From positions 1 to 64,000 of the forward strand of contig UQLA01000008.1 of assembly GCA_900541745.1 (NCBI GenBank): a stretch of 64,000 nucleotides of DNA. Reading direction: 5' to 3'. The translations under genes were made by a program, and so were the position numbers. Each line of letters opens with the position of its first letter. The first letter of the stretch is position 1. Of the stretch, positions 50,861-60,108 are shown in pieces. The notes under the pieces are model-generated. The model was not told where the DNA came from, ran no database searches, and saw nothing but the letters and a program-made list of their open reading frames with translations. This stretch comes from an uncultured Collinsella sp. GTDB taxonomy: Bacteria > Actinomycetota > Coriobacteriia > Coriobacteriales > Coriobacteriaceae.

Positions 50861-52540
50861 CTAGTCGCGCGTCAGCTTACGGTGAATACGATGCGGCTGG
50901 GCTGCGTCCTCGCCAAGGCGCTCGATGCGGTTGGCCTGATAGGCCTCGAAGTTGCCCTCAAACCAATACCAGTTGCCCGGATTCTCGTCGGTGCCCTCCC
51001 ACGCCAGAATGTGCGTGGCGACGCGGTCCAGGAACATACGGTCGTGGCTAATGACCACCGAGCAGCCCGGGAACTCGAGCAGCGCCGCTTCGAGCGAGGA
51101 CAGCGTCTCGACGTCGAGGTCATTCGTGGGCTCGTCGAGGAGCAGCAGGTTGCCGCCCTGCTTGAGCGTAAGCGCCAAGTTCAGACGGTTGCGCTCGCCA
51201 CCGGAGAGTACGCCGGCGCGCTTCTGCTGGTCCTGGCCTTTAAAGCCAAAGCTCGCCACGTACGCGCGGCTCGGAACCTCGGTCTCGCCGACCATCATGT
51301 GGTCCAGGCCATCCGAGACGACCTCCCACAGGTTCTTGTCGGGGTCGATGCCGGAACGGTTCTGGTCGACGTAAGAGATCTTGACGGTCTCGCCCACCTC
51401 GAGCGAGCCCGAAGTCAGCGGCTCCAGGCCCACAATCGTCTTGAACAGCGTGGTCTTACCGACACCGTTGGGGCCGATGACACCCACGATACCGTTGCGC
51501 GGCAGGGTGAACGATAGGTCGTCGATGAGCACACGGCCATCGAACTCCTTGTGCAGGTGATGAGCCTCGAGCACCTTGTTGCCCAGACGCGGGCCCACGG
51601 GGATGCGGATGTCGGTCCAGTCGAGCTTCTGGCTTGCGCGGGCCTCGGCCTCCATCTCCTCGTAACGAGCCAGACGGGCCTTGTTCTTGGCCTGGCGAGC
51701 CTTGGGCGAGCTGCGTACCCACTCGAGCTCGGCCTCCATGCGCTTGGCGAGCTTGGCGTCGCGGTTGCCCTGCGCCTCGATACGGGCGGCCTTGGTCTCC
51801 AGATACGTGGAGTAGTTGCCCTTGTAGGGATAAAGGTGACCGCGGTCGACCTCGCAGATCCACTCGGCAACGTTATCCAGGAAGTAGCGATCGTGCGTGA
51901 CGGCAAGCACCGCGCCCTGGTAGTTGTGCAGGAAGTGCTCGAGCCACAGGATCGATTCGGCGTCCAGGTGGTTCGTGGGCTCGTCGAGCAGCAGCAGGTC
52001 GGGAGCCTCGAGCAGCAGCTTGCACAGGGCCACGCGACGGCGCTCGCCGCCGGAAAGTACGTTGACCGGCATGTCGGAATCGGGCAGCTGCAGGGCGTCC
52101 ATGGCCTGGCCGAGCTTGGAATCGATATCCCAGCCGTCGGCGGCGTCGATCTCGTCCTGAAGCTTGCCCATCTCGGCCATGAGGGCGTCCATGTCGCAAT
52201 CCGGGTCGCACATCTCCTCGCCGATCTTATTGAAGCGATCGACCTTGGCGATCATATCGCCAAACGCCATGCGCACGTTCTCGATGACGGTCTTGTCGTC
52301 GTCGAGCGGCGGCTCCTGCTGCAGGATGCCCACAGTGTAGCCGGGAGTGAGCCTGGCATCGCCGTTGGAGACCTCCTCGATGCCGGCCATGATCTTGAGC
52401 AGGGTCGACTTGCCCATACCGTTGGGGCCCACGACGCCGATCTTGGCACCGGGGTAGAAGCTCAGGGTCACGTCGTCAAGGATTACCTTGTCGCCATGGG
52501 CCTTGCGAGCCTGATACATCTGGTAGATAAACTCCGCCAT
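50861..52540 (-). CDS. ettA: Energy-dependent translational throttle protein EttA
   Basis: A 559-residue ABC-F ribosome-binding ATPase. It has two ABC domains: Walker A VVGPNGMGKSTLL near residue 40 and IGPNGVGKTTLF near residue 350, both with LSGGERRRVAL / LSGGERNRLNLAL signatures and DEPTNHLD / DEPTNDLD. The arm and linker (ARLARYEEMEAEARASQKLDW) are typical of EttA. EttA binds the ribosomal E site and gates first peptide-bond formation by ADP/ATP ratio. Located in a single-gene transcript ending in structured element copy 2. Confidence 0.95.
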   Translation of the reverse strand: MAEFIYQMYQARKAHGDKVILDDVTLSFYPGAKIGVVGPNGMGKSTLLKIMAGIEEVSNGDARLTPGYTVGILQQEPPLDDDKTVIENVRMAFGDMIAKVDRFNKIGEEMCDPDCDMDALMAEMGKLQDEIDAADGWDIDSKLGQAMDALQLPDSDMPVNVLSGGERRRVALCKLLLEAPDLLLLDEPTNHLDAESILWLEHFLHNYQGAVLAVTHDRYFLDNVAEWICEVDRGHLYPYKGNYSTYLETKAARIEAQGNRDAKLAKRMEAELEWVRSSPKARQAKNKARLARYEEMEAEARASQKLDWTDIRIPVGPRLGNKVLEAHHLHKEFDGRVLIDDLSFTLPRNGIVGVIGPNGVGKTTLFKTIVGLEPLTSGSLEVGETVKISYVDQNRSGIDPDKNLWEVVSDGLDHMMVGETEVPSRAYVASFGFKGQDQQKRAGVLSGGERNRLNLALTLKQGGNLLLLDEPTNDLDVETLSSLEAALLEFPGCSVVISHDRMFLDRVATHILAWEGTDENPGNWYWFEGNFEAYQANRIERLGEDAAQPHRIHRKLTRD

Positions 52541-52631
52541 ATGTCTGTTCTATCCTTTCTACCTGCTGTTTCCCTATTCTTGATTCGCTTTAGTGGAAAC
52601 GAAATGAGGGAACCAGCTCTGAAACGTAACG

Positions 52632-52660
52632 AAAAAGGGGCATGGTTGCCCACACCCCCT
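52632..52660 (-). terminator. Probable terminator after sdpI
   Basis: On the minus strand AGGGGG and CCCCTTTTT flank a loop about 65 bases past the sdpI stop. The stem is short and imperfect. Confidence 0.4.
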
Positions 52661-52724
52661 AATACTACCTGGGAAAAGTCCCCCGGAACATACTATGAAC
52701 TGCGTACGCTAGTTTTCCGCAACC

Positions 52725-53429
52725 TTAACGAGCGGCTCGCTGCGATTTGCGCCACAACAGATACGAGTAGACGTAGACGGCTCCAACCGAACCAAACGCC
52801 AGAACCGCAATCACCGCGGCGACGACTTCACTCGAAAGCACGCTGCCTGCCACGCCCATCACAATCAGGCCAATACCCAGCACCATAAAGCAGGCGCCGC
52901 CAAAACGCTGAGTACGGCGCCAGTTCTCGGGATCGGCAAGCGCCCAAGGTGTCTTGATACCGAGCGTATAGTTCTGCTTCACACGCGGCAAGTAGTTGCC
53001 TACGCCGATGAATAGCAAACCGACAACACCGGAAATCAGTACGTTAACCGAACCGACCGCCGGCACCACGCCCCAGACCGTAAGCTCTCCCAGCCAGCTT
53101 ATGGCGCACATGAACAAGGTGAAGGCGATTACGAAGCCCTGGTAGAACTTGCCCGAGGTTCGATATGCCTCACCTTTGGGGTCAATGCGCGGCACCACGC
53201 AGAACGTTGCGAGAAGCGCCAGAGGCAGCACACCGAGCGCAGAGGCCATCCAGCTAGGACCCCAACCGTCGACGGCGCCGTTCGCGCCCCAGTGCGTGGG
53301 AATCTGCGCAGGCAAGCTCGGCATCACCATGAGGTGCGCTACAACATTAATAGCGCAGACCACAACAAGCATGGCCCACACGCGCGACGATACCCCCGTG
53401 GCGTGAATGCCCTTGTTTTCGTTATTCAT
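52725..53429 (-). CDS. SdpI family membrane protein
   Basis: A 234-residue polytopic membrane protein with DUF1648 and SdpI domains. About six helices are visible, and PAQIPTHWGANGAVDGWGPSW near residue 44 and GNYLPRVKQNYTLGIKTPWALADPENWRRTQRFGG near residue 150 are family hallmarks. In Bacillus subtilis SdpI gives immunity to the SdpC toxin and controls SdpR. ATG at 53429 overlaps the stop of the repressor gene by eight bases. Confidence 0.87.
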   Translation of the reverse strand: MNNENKGIHATGVSSRVWAMLVVVCAINVVAHLMVMPSLPAQIPTHWGANGAVDGWGPSWMASALGVLPLALLATFCVVPRIDPKGEAYRTSGKFYQGFVIAFTLFMCAISWLGELTVWGVVPAVGSVNVLISGVVGLLFIGVGNYLPRVKQNYTLGIKTPWALADPENWRRTQRFGGACFMVLGIGLIVMGVAGSVLSSEVVAAVIAVLAFGSVGAVYVYSYLLWRKSQRAAR

Positions 53430-53700
53430 CCTTATCACCTTCCGTGTTTGTAAAGCCCATAAACCAACCGATCAAGTCCTGCATGACGGTGGTGTTTAAG
53501 CTGTAAACGATGTTTTGGCCATGACGTTCGTCGGTCACCAACCCGGCGTTTTTGAGCGTCGCCAAGTGATGGCTCAACGACGGCTTGCTGATGTCAAAAT
53601 GCTCGGCAAGCTCCCCGGCCGTGCAATTGCCCTCGCGCAGCAGTTCCAAAATGTGACGCCGTGTAGGATCGGCCAGCGCCTTAAAACCCTCTCCCGGCAT
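53422..53700 (-). CDS. ArsR family repressor (SdpR-like)
   Basis: A 92-residue winged-helix repressor: FKALADPTRRHILELLREGNCTAGELAEHFDISKPSLSHHLATLKNAGLV (positions 5-55 in part). There are no metal-binding Cys in the recognition helix, consistent with the SdpR branch that is sequestered by SdpI at the membrane. ATG at 53700 follows GAGGAGG. Transcribed upstream of and overlapping the sdpI-type gene. Confidence 0.87.
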   Translation of the reverse strand: MPGEGFKALADPTRRHILELLREGNCTAGELAEHFDISKPSLSHHLATLKNAGLVTDERHGQNIVYSLNTTVMQDLIGWFMGFTNTEGDKDE

Positions 53701-53748
53701 AAGACCTCCTCTCATCATCTCTCATGACGTGCACACTATACTCAATAT

Positions 53749-53771
53749 TTAGATGTTTGTCTAACTATCTA
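53749..53771 (-). promoter_or_regulatory. Probable autoregulatory operator of sdpRI
   Basis: TTAGA-TGTTTG-TCTAA (53749-53764) is an inverted repeat; a further TATCTAA half-site follows immediately. It lies upstream of the repressor gene where an ArsR-type dimer would bind. Confidence 0.45.
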
Positions 53772-53879
53772 ATCGCAATGCTTCAAACCACATCAAAGCA
53801 AACGCCATCGCAACCTATGGGCGATTACCTATAATGGCGATAGCTAAAACACGACCTGCTTCCCCATCGGAGGATATTT

Positions 53880-54677
53880 ATGACCGAAACCACAGCCGCA
53901 ACTCCCATCGAGACACGCGACACCAAGCTCGAGATTATCATGGGCCGCGAGGCACTCGATAAGCTCGCCGATGCTACGGTGCTAGTGCTCGGCTGCGGAG
54001 GCGTGGGCTCCAACTGCTGCGAGGCACTCGCCCGCGGCGGCATCGGTCATTTCGTCATTCTGGACAAGGACATCATCGCGCCCAGCAATATCAATCGCCA
54101 GGCCATCGCCTTTCACAGCACCGTCGGCAAGCGCAAGGTTGACGTGATGGAAGCCATGATCCACGACATCAATCCCGCCGCTGCCGTCATCAAGCGAACT
54201 GAATACTTGCTGAGCGACAACATCGATGATTTCTTCGCGAGCGTTTTGGAGCAGACGGACGGCAAGCTCGACTACGTCGTCGACGCCATCGACACCATCT
54301 CGGCCAAGCTCACCATTGCCAAATATGCTCAGGACCACGACATTCGTTTGGTTAGCTCCATGGGCGGGGCCAACAAGCTCCATCCCGAGTGCCTCCGCTT
54401 TGCCGACATTTTCGATACGGTACGTGACCCCATGAGCCGCATCATGCGCAAAGAATGCAAGAAGCGCGGAATCAAGAGCCTGCATGTACTGTTTAGCTGC
54501 GAGGAATCGGTTAAGACACAGCCCCGCGACCCTTCCAACATCCACGAGCGCACCGAGCTGGGAACCGCCAGCTTTATGCCGCCCATCATGGGCCAGATGA
54601 TTGCCGGCGAGGTTATCCGCCAGATCAGCGGCCGCGGCACTGAGCGCGTACGCTCCGATGGCCAACGTCTGGACTAG
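53880..54677 (+). CDS. tcdA: tRNA threonylcarbamoyladenosine dehydratase
   Basis: A 265-residue E1-like (ThiF/MoeB fold) ATPase that cyclises t6A of tRNAs to ct6A. Nucleotide motif VLVLGCGGVGSNCCEALARGG near residue 37, DKDIIAPSNINRQ with the adenylate-binding Asn/Arg, DYVVDAIDTISAK and the C-terminal SFMPPIMGQMIAGEVIRQISG are typical of TcdA/CsdL. A ThiF-type role is less likely because no sulfur-carrier gene is near. It is 14 bases upstream of tatD, so the two form an operon. Confidence 0.9.
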   Translation: MTETTAATPIETRDTKLEIIMGREALDKLADATVLVLGCGGVGSNCCEALARGGIGHFVILDKDIIAPSNINRQAIAFHSTVGKRKVDVMEAMIHDINPAAAVIKRTEYLLSDNIDDFFASVLEQTDGKLDYVVDAIDTISAKLTIAKYAQDHDIRLVSSMGGANKLHPECLRFADIFDTVRDPMSRIMRKECKKRGIKSLHVLFSCEESVKTQPRDPSNIHERTELGTASFMPPIMGQMIAGEVIRQISGRGTERVRSDGQRLD

Positions 54678-54691
54678 CGGAGCGCACCGAG

Positions 54692-55474
54692 ATGGAGCCC
54701 CGGTTATTTGATGCACACTGCCATCTTGATTTAATGGCTCACCCGGACGCCGTTGCCGATGAGGCGACGGCGCCGGGCTTGGGTCTATTTGACTGCGGCG
54801 TCAATCCGCGCGACTTTTCGGCCGCAAACGAGCGCGCCTGTCGCCAACCAGGCATCATCGCCGGCGTTGGGCTTCACCCCTGGTGGCTCGCCGATGGCCA
54901 CTGCGGTTTTGTCGAAGTCAATCTGCTTTGCGAAGTTGCTGCCCAAGAACGCTACATCGGCGAAGTCGGACTCGACTTTTCCGCGCGCTTTGCTGGAAGT
55001 GAGCCACTACAAATACAGGCACTTAACCGGCTCTGCGATGCGCTCGTGCAGCATCCTCTTACCGGGCGCGTGATATCAATTCACGCCGTTCGTTCGGCAG
55101 GAGCCGTACTGGACGTCCTCGAATCGCATGGACTACTCATCCCAAACCCCGACTCCCCCGTTATCATCTTCCACTGGTTTAGCGGTACTTCGGACGAACT
55201 CGTCCGCGCGCGTAATGCGGGCTGTTATTTTTCCGTCAACGAACGCATGCTCGCGACCAAGCGCGGTCGCGAATACGCACGACAGATTCCACTCGACCGC
55301 CTACTGCTCGAGACCGATGCACCAGCGGAGGCAAACGCAGAAATAAGCGCACAGTCACTCATCAGATCGCTCGAAAGCGCCTCAGAACACGTCGCCTCGC
55401 TCAAAAAATGCGACGCAAAGCATATTGAGTCGGCGGTTTTAGCGAATGCACACTCTGTTTTTAGCCTTCGCTAA
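54692..55474 (+). CDS. TatD family hydrolase
   Basis: A 260-residue metal-dependent TIM-barrel hydrolase. It starts with the HxH motif FDAHCHLDLM and continues with GVGLHPW, the metal Glu in IGEVGLDFS, the bridging His in ISIHAVRSA, HWFSGTSDELV and the metal Asp in LLLETDAPAE. Members are 3'-5' DNA exonucleases or D-aminoacyl-tRNA deacylase-like enzymes. The spacing to tcdA indicates cotranscription; the start at ATG 54692 is unambiguous. Confidence 0.9.
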   Translation: MEPRLFDAHCHLDLMAHPDAVADEATAPGLGLFDCGVNPRDFSAANERACRQPGIIAGVGLHPWWLADGHCGFVEVNLLCEVAAQERYIGEVGLDFSARFAGSEPLQIQALNRLCDALVQHPLTGRVISIHAVRSAGAVLDVLESHGLLIPNPDSPVIIFHWFSGTSDELVRARNAGCYFSVNERMLATKRGREYARQIPLDRLLLETDAPAEANAEISAQSLIRSLESASEHVASLKKCDAKHIESAVLANAHSVFSLR

Positions 55475-55479
55475 CCCCT

Positions 55480-55710
55480 GTGGTCAAAAAAACGTCAAAT
55501 ATGAGTACTGCTAGCGAAATGGATACATTACTCTGAGCTTTCCGACCACCAGAATAATCTACGATTGTCCATTAACTAACACTTTTACAGTCACTCATCC
55601 TGCATTTTCGCAATCTTAAACCCCTCCAAACGCTCAAATCACGTCTGAAGGGGTCGATTTTGCTGCGACTAAATTAGTCACAGTACTCATATTTGGCTTT
55701 TTTTGACCAC
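55480..55710. repeat. 231-bp element with 30-bp terminal inverted repeats
   Basis: The ends 55480-55510 and 55681-55710 are inverted copies (gtggtcaaaaaaa ... atgagtactg) with one bulged base and one U:G pair. The 170-bp interior is AT-rich, has no gene and holds a CCCCTCCA/TGAAGGGG-type hairpin and the palindrome GACTAAATTAGTC (55667-55679). It fills most of the space between the convergent tatD and kinase genes. Either a MITE-like insertion or a very long 3'-UTR hairpin. Confidence 0.65.
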
Positions 55711-55754
55711 CGAGTCACGGGAAGGCACCAATACAGCTCCCCGGGACAGCTCGG

Positions 55755-56618
55755 CTATTCGACGATTGGTGCTCCGTGGCCCCAAGAACCTTCCATGCCG
55801 CACACGGTCGAGGCAAACCCGGCAGCAAAGTCGAGCGCGCGCTCGATGGCCTCGGCGCCATCCTCACCGCGCTTGGCGGAATCGAGATAGCACATCAAAA
55901 ACGAGGTGAGGAACGAGTCGCCCGCCCCCATGGTGTCCTTCATGTCCGTTACCGGTTTAGCCAGCTGGCGGTAATAGCGCTCGCCGTCGTAAGCAATGCA
56001 GCCCTCGGCGCCCGCCGTAGCCGACACAAAACGCGGACCCAGGCCCTTCACCCATGCCAGACGTTCGCGAATCTCGTCCTCACTCGCGGCATCCGCCGCA
56101 CTAAAGAAAGCGAAATCGACGTAGGGCGCAATCTGCTCGTAGTACTCGTCGGTGGAGTCGTCCGAAAAGTCAAAAGAGACCGTGACGCCCGCAGCCTTCA
56201 ACTTGGGCAGCTCGCGCTCGGTGAAGCAATAGTTGCCCGAATGAACCACATCGAACTGCTTCATGTACGCAAGGTCAAAGCGATCGAGGACATAGCGCGC
56301 ATCGCCACGGATACCGCCCTCGTTGGAGCCAAGGAAGACACGGTCACCGTCAACGACGGTCACGCGAGCCGCTCCGTTCTCGCCAATCATCTGCTCGCAC
56401 TTGTCAAGCTCGATACCCTCATCCTCGAGGCTTGCAATGACATGCTCGGCAGCGGCATCATTGCCAAAAATGCCCATGTATGCGGAGCGTGCGGCACCGC
56501 ATTTCTTGGCATAAACGGCGAAGTTCACCGCATTGCCGCCGGGATACATGGTGTGGATATGCTCGTAGCGATCGACGACGTTGTCGCCAAATCCGAGCGC
56601 ATTAACGTTAAATGCCAT
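55755..56618 (-). CDS. PfkB family sugar kinase (fructoselysine 6-kinase-like)
   Basis: A 287-residue ribokinase-fold enzyme. It has GFGDNVVDRYEHIHTMYPGGNAVNFAVYAKKCGA at the N terminus and the anion-hole motif DTMGAGDSFLTSF near residue 230. Context with a SIS deglycase, an epimerase, a transporter and a GntR regulator matches the frl set, where FrlD phosphorylates fructoselysine at C6. The sugar could also be another Amadori product. Confidence 0.8.
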   Translation of the reverse strand: MAFNVNALGFGDNVVDRYEHIHTMYPGGNAVNFAVYAKKCGAARSAYMGIFGNDAAAEHVIASLEDEGIELDKCEQMIGENGAARVTVVDGDRVFLGSNEGGIRGDARYVLDRFDLAYMKQFDVVHSGNYCFTERELPKLKAAGVTVSFDFSDDSTDEYYEQIAPYVDFAFFSAADAASEDEIRERLAWVKGLGPRFVSATAGAEGCIAYDGERYYRQLAKPVTDMKDTMGAGDSFLTSFLMCYLDSAKRGEDGAEAIERALDFAAGFASTVCGMEGSWGHGAPIVE

Positions 56619-56632
56619 GGCCTTTGTCCCTT

Positions 56633-57601
56633 CTAGTACTCGACAACACCCATATAGCGACGGAAATCGGGGTCGTGATCAAACACCTTGCCGCGTGCAG
56701 CACGCAGCTCGCAGTTCATGGCGTAGAACAGCACCGGGTCCAGATAGGCACGGACGCTCGCCGGCACGGCTTCCATACCGTACTCCTTGGCATCGAGCAC
56801 CATCAGCGTATCGGTATGCGTCTTAAGGAACGCCAGGGCGCGCTCGTCCATAGCACGGCACTCGCTGGAGCCCATCTGCAGGAAGTAAAAAACGCCATCC
56901 TGAGTAGCCTCGAAGGGGCCATGGAAGTACTCGGCAGAGTGGATGTAGCTGCAGTGCTGCCACTGCATCTCCATAAGAGAGCAGATAGCGAAACCGTAGG
57001 TCTGGCTAAAGTTGGGACCGCTGCCCAGAATATAGAAGAACTCGTGCTCCTGGCAAAGCTTGGCAAAGCGATCGCCCAGCTCGGCATTTACCTTCTCGCG
57101 TGCCGGGGGAAGAATCTTATCCATCTCGGCGATACCGGCATACATATCGGCAAGATCGGCGTAACCCTCCTGCTGATCGAGCAGCTCTGCCGCAAGCGAC
57201 AGCGAAATGCCAGCGGGGACCTCGGCCTGCGGCACGCCCTCGCCCCACGGGTAGACCCACGTGGTCCATTTACCGGTGTCGATCTTAGATCCAGCGTTGT
57301 CGGTCTGGGCGATCACCGTAGCGCCGGCAGCAAGGGCAATCTCGCAGCCCTCGACGACCTCAGGGGTGTTGCCACTGTGGCTACAAGCGATGACCAGGGA
57401 CTTCTCGCCCAGACGACGCGGACGCATGATATCGAACTCGCGAGCCGTATAGATATACGAAGTGAAGGTGGTTGCCTCGCGCTGCAGAAGCTCATGGGCC
57501 GGGATCAAATCGATCATGGAGCCACCGCAAGCAATCCAGTAGACGCTGTCGAACTTGCCCTTCTCGGCAATTGCCTCTTTGATCAGATCGTGTGCGTTCA
57601 T
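56633..57601 (-). CDS. SIS domain deglycase (fructoselysine 6-phosphate deglycase-like)
   Basis: A 322-residue protein with two SIS domains, as in FrlB/GlmS-type isomerases. The first has YWIACGGSMIDLIPAHELLQ and ACSHSGNTPEVVEGCEIA; the second has ILGSGPNFSQTYGFAICSLMEMQW near residue 190. FrlB splits fructoselysine 6-phosphate to glucose 6-phosphate and lysine. ATG at 57601 follows AAAGGA. It ends 14 bases before the kinase gene, so they are cotranscribed. Confidence 0.8.
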   Translation of the reverse strand: MNAHDLIKEAIAEKGKFDSVYWIACGGSMIDLIPAHELLQREATTFTSYIYTAREFDIMRPRRLGEKSLVIACSHSGNTPEVVEGCEIALAAGATVIAQTDNAGSKIDTGKWTTWVYPWGEGVPQAEVPAGISLSLAAELLDQQEGYADLADMYAGIAEMDKILPPAREKVNAELGDRFAKLCQEHEFFYILGSGPNFSQTYGFAICSLMEMQWQHCSYIHSAEYFHGPFEATQDGVFYFLQMGSSECRAMDERALAFLKTHTDTLMVLDAKEYGMEAVPASVRAYLDPVLFYAMNCELRAARGKVFDHDPDFRRYMGVVEY

Positions 57602-57662
57602 ATCCAGTTCCTTTCTTGTTTGGCCGCAATCAATGACGTTGGCTGCGTGGCCGATAGTTGTT

Positions 57663-58514
57663 TTAGTCAATCAGATATTTCTCGAATGCGGCCATGTTCT
57701 TGGCATCTGCCGCCGCCGGATCATCGTAGTAACGACCGTCCGTGATTTCCTGGCCCAGCATGCCGTCGAAACCATGGGCGTTGAGCGTGGCGACGAAGGC
57801 GTCCATATCGTGCTTGCCATCGCCCCACACCAGATGGCCATACGGGTCGCCGTCGATAAAGTGCATCTCGTGAATTGCCCCATCACCAAAGGCGGCAAAC
57901 CAGTCCTCGAGCGTCTCGCCTGCAACGCCCATCGCGGTTGTATCAACCATGGGCTGTAAGTACGGGCTCGCGACCTCGTCAATCATGCGTTTCGCATCGG
58001 AAACCGTCGTCACAAGGTTGCTCTCCTCGGGACGCAGGCTTTCCATCGTAAGCACCAGACCGTGCTCGCCGGCATACTCCGCCAGAATGGACAAGTGCTC
58101 GCGGCTGCGCTTCCAGGCTTCCTCGCGGTCCTCGTCCCAGTCGCCCCAGCCCGAGTTGACGGACATACGGTCGCAGCCAAGAACCTCGGCAAGCTCAATG
58201 CCGTGTTTAAAGTACGCCAGGCTGCGCTGTTCATGCAGCGGCTTGCGTGCGCAGTACTGCCAAGGATAGACAACATTCTCGGGGCACAGAGTACGATACC
58301 TAAGCCCACGGTCTGCAGCCTTTTTCGCCAGGACCTCAGCCTCAAAGTAGCCCGTATGGTCGAGCGTCACATGCGGCTCCGCACACCACAGCTCAATGGA
58401 CTCAAAGCCCAAGCGCTGCTGCACATCAAGGAAGTAATCGAGCGACCACATGATGTAGTGGATATTCATGCCCGCAATCTGCTCGCGGTGCAGCGTCGGT
58501 TTGGATTCAGGCAT
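57663..58514 (-). CDS. Sugar phosphate isomerase/epimerase (FrlC-like)
   Basis: A 283-residue AP-endonuclease-2-like TIM barrel. Metal-binding residues include the Glu in LTMESLRPEESN, Asp in VDTTAMGV, His in HEMHFIDGDPYGH and the late Glu in LGQEITDGRYYDDP. In enteric frl operons FrlC epimerises psicoselysine to fructoselysine. The gene is in the operon order regulator, transporter, amidohydrolase, epimerase, deglycase, kinase. Confidence 0.8.
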   Translation of the reverse strand: MPESKPTLHREQIAGMNIHYIMWSLDYFLDVQQRLGFESIELWCAEPHVTLDHTGYFEAEVLAKKAADRGLRYRTLCPENVVYPWQYCARKPLHEQRSLAYFKHGIELAEVLGCDRMSVNSGWGDWDEDREEAWKRSREHLSILAEYAGEHGLVLTMESLRPEESNLVTTVSDAKRMIDEVASPYLQPMVDTTAMGVAGETLEDWFAAFGDGAIHEMHFIDGDPYGHLVWGDGKHDMDAFVATLNAHGFDGMLGQEITDGRYYDDPAAADAKNMAAFEKYLID

Positions 58515-58515
58515 C

Positions 58516-60099
58516 TTATGCCTCCTTATTTCGATCGAACACGATTTGTCCGTCCGACATCGTCATATCAACCGCAAGATCACGTGCGTCGCGATAATCG
58601 AGGTCGAACACATCCCGATCGAGCACGCAGATATCGGCAAGCTTGCCAACCTCAAGCGTACCCAGCTCGTCTTCGCGCATCAGGTCGTACGCGCCCCCGG
58701 CAGTCCAAGCGCGCAAGAGCTCGACAAGCGTCAGCGTGTTGACCTCATTCACGGGCAGTCCGTCGTCGAAGTATCCGCCGCACGCACTGTAGATTGACTC
58801 GCCCAGGCTCGGAATCAGCAGCGGCAAATCCGTTCCACAGCACACTGTGCATCCGGAATCTTCCATGCCGCGGCGATTCCAGCTGTGTAAAAGTCGCGTC
58901 TCGCCAATTTGTCGACGCATCATCGACAGGCAATCCTCGCGCCGGTCCAGCGTCAGAATCTGCGGATAGACCTCGCAAATTCCACCTAACTTGCCAAACT
59001 CGACAAGATCGGTCGGGTCAGAGTTCTCGAGATCGGTAATCGCATGGCGGCGAAGCATCCGTCCATGCTCGTCTCGAGGCAGCGAGGCATAGAGTGCCAC
59101 GGTGCGACGAACGGCGCCATCGCCCTGGCAATGCAAGGAATATCGGAAACCGTCAGCATCAATTGCACGCAGCTCGTTCTCAATCAGATCCCACTCTGGC
59201 TCCTCGACGACCGTCTTGCCGGCAGCGCCCGCATCGGCCGTGTCCTCATAGGGTTCAATCATCTCGGCAAGCCCCGCCCATACGCCGCGATCGGTCATAC
59301 GGTTGAAGCCAGAAAAACGAACGAACGGTCCCCGGAAGCGCTCTCGTGCCTCGCGGGCATATGCCAGATTTGCACCGGCACCCACCGGCTGCGACATCAT
59401 TGAGACGCGAACCGTCAGCTCACCAGATTCCTCACGGCGAGCCATTTCGTCGGCAAAGCCGTAGTAGTCATCAAACGCCATCTCCTTGATGGCGGTAACG
59501 CCGCGCTCGTTAAGCATGCTCATGTAGTCCGAATACCCGGCACGCACCTCGGGCAGCGCGAGGAAATCGCTCATCATGCGCCAGATCTTCTCGGCATAGC
59601 ACGCCTGGGGTGTAAAGCCGTATCGCGCACTGGCAGCAGCATTGAGAACGCAGGTCTCCGCTCCCGGTGTAAAGCAGACGACGGGGATATCACCAAAAAA
59701 CTCGTCAAACACAGCTGCCGTATTTGCGTTCTCGGCATCCGATGCCAACGTTTCGGGTAGGTTGTGGCCAAAAGCCGCCGCGCAATCCGGATGATCTTCT
59801 TTCCATGCACGCAAGAGCGACACGGCCTCTTTGGCATCAGCGATGCCGGACAGATCAGACCCCAACGTCCGCAGCGCCCAACCTGTATAGAAGGTATGCA
59901 CATCGATCAGGCCAGGCATGACAGTGCGGTCGCCCAGGTCAACTACCTCGTCCGCCTGGGTCAAATACGAAGCTACCTCACACTTGGTGCCAACAGCCTC
60001 AATTCGATTGCCACGGACCGCTACGAAACCTTCAAACGGCAGGTCCCCCGTACCGGTAAAGACGCTCTTAGACGTCAGGACCGTCAAACGATCAGACAT
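58516..60099 (-). CDS. YtcJ-like amidohydrolase with altered metal site
   Basis: A 527-residue metal-dependent amidohydrolase. The N-terminal beta sandwich (residues 5-60) is typical, and HCQGDGAVRR near residue 325 and CCGTDLPLLIPS near residue 440 match the YtcJ group. However the first metal motif reads GLIDVHTFYTGW, so the second His of the usual HxH is a Phe. Either metal use differs or catalysis is changed. It probably acts on an acylated or dipeptide form of the glycated amine. ATG at 60099 follows AGGTGG. Confidence 0.75.
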   Translation of the reverse strand: MSDRLTVLTSKSVFTGTGDLPFEGFVAVRGNRIEAVGTKCEVASYLTQADEVVDLGDRTVMPGLIDVHTFYTGWALRTLGSDLSGIADAKEAVSLLRAWKEDHPDCAAAFGHNLPETLASDAENANTAAVFDEFFGDIPVVCFTPGAETCVLNAAASARYGFTPQACYAEKIWRMMSDFLALPEVRAGYSDYMSMLNERGVTAIKEMAFDDYYGFADEMARREESGELTVRVSMMSQPVGAGANLAYAREARERFRGPFVRFSGFNRMTDRGVWAGLAEMIEPYEDTADAGAAGKTVVEEPEWDLIENELRAIDADGFRYSLHCQGDGAVRRTVALYASLPRDEHGRMLRRHAITDLENSDPTDLVEFGKLGGICEVYPQILTLDRREDCLSMMRRQIGETRLLHSWNRRGMEDSGCTVCCGTDLPLLIPSLGESIYSACGGYFDDGLPVNEVNTLTLVELLRAWTAGGAYDLMREDELGTLEVGKLADICVLDRDVFDLDYRDARDLAVDMTMSDGQIVFDRNKEA

Positions 60100-60108
60100 C
60101 ACAACCAC

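Noticed and set aside
53880..54677. ThiF or MoeB assignment for the E1-like protein
   Set aside because: No sulfur-carrier or thiamine/Moco genes nearby, and the C-terminal motif fits TcdA better.
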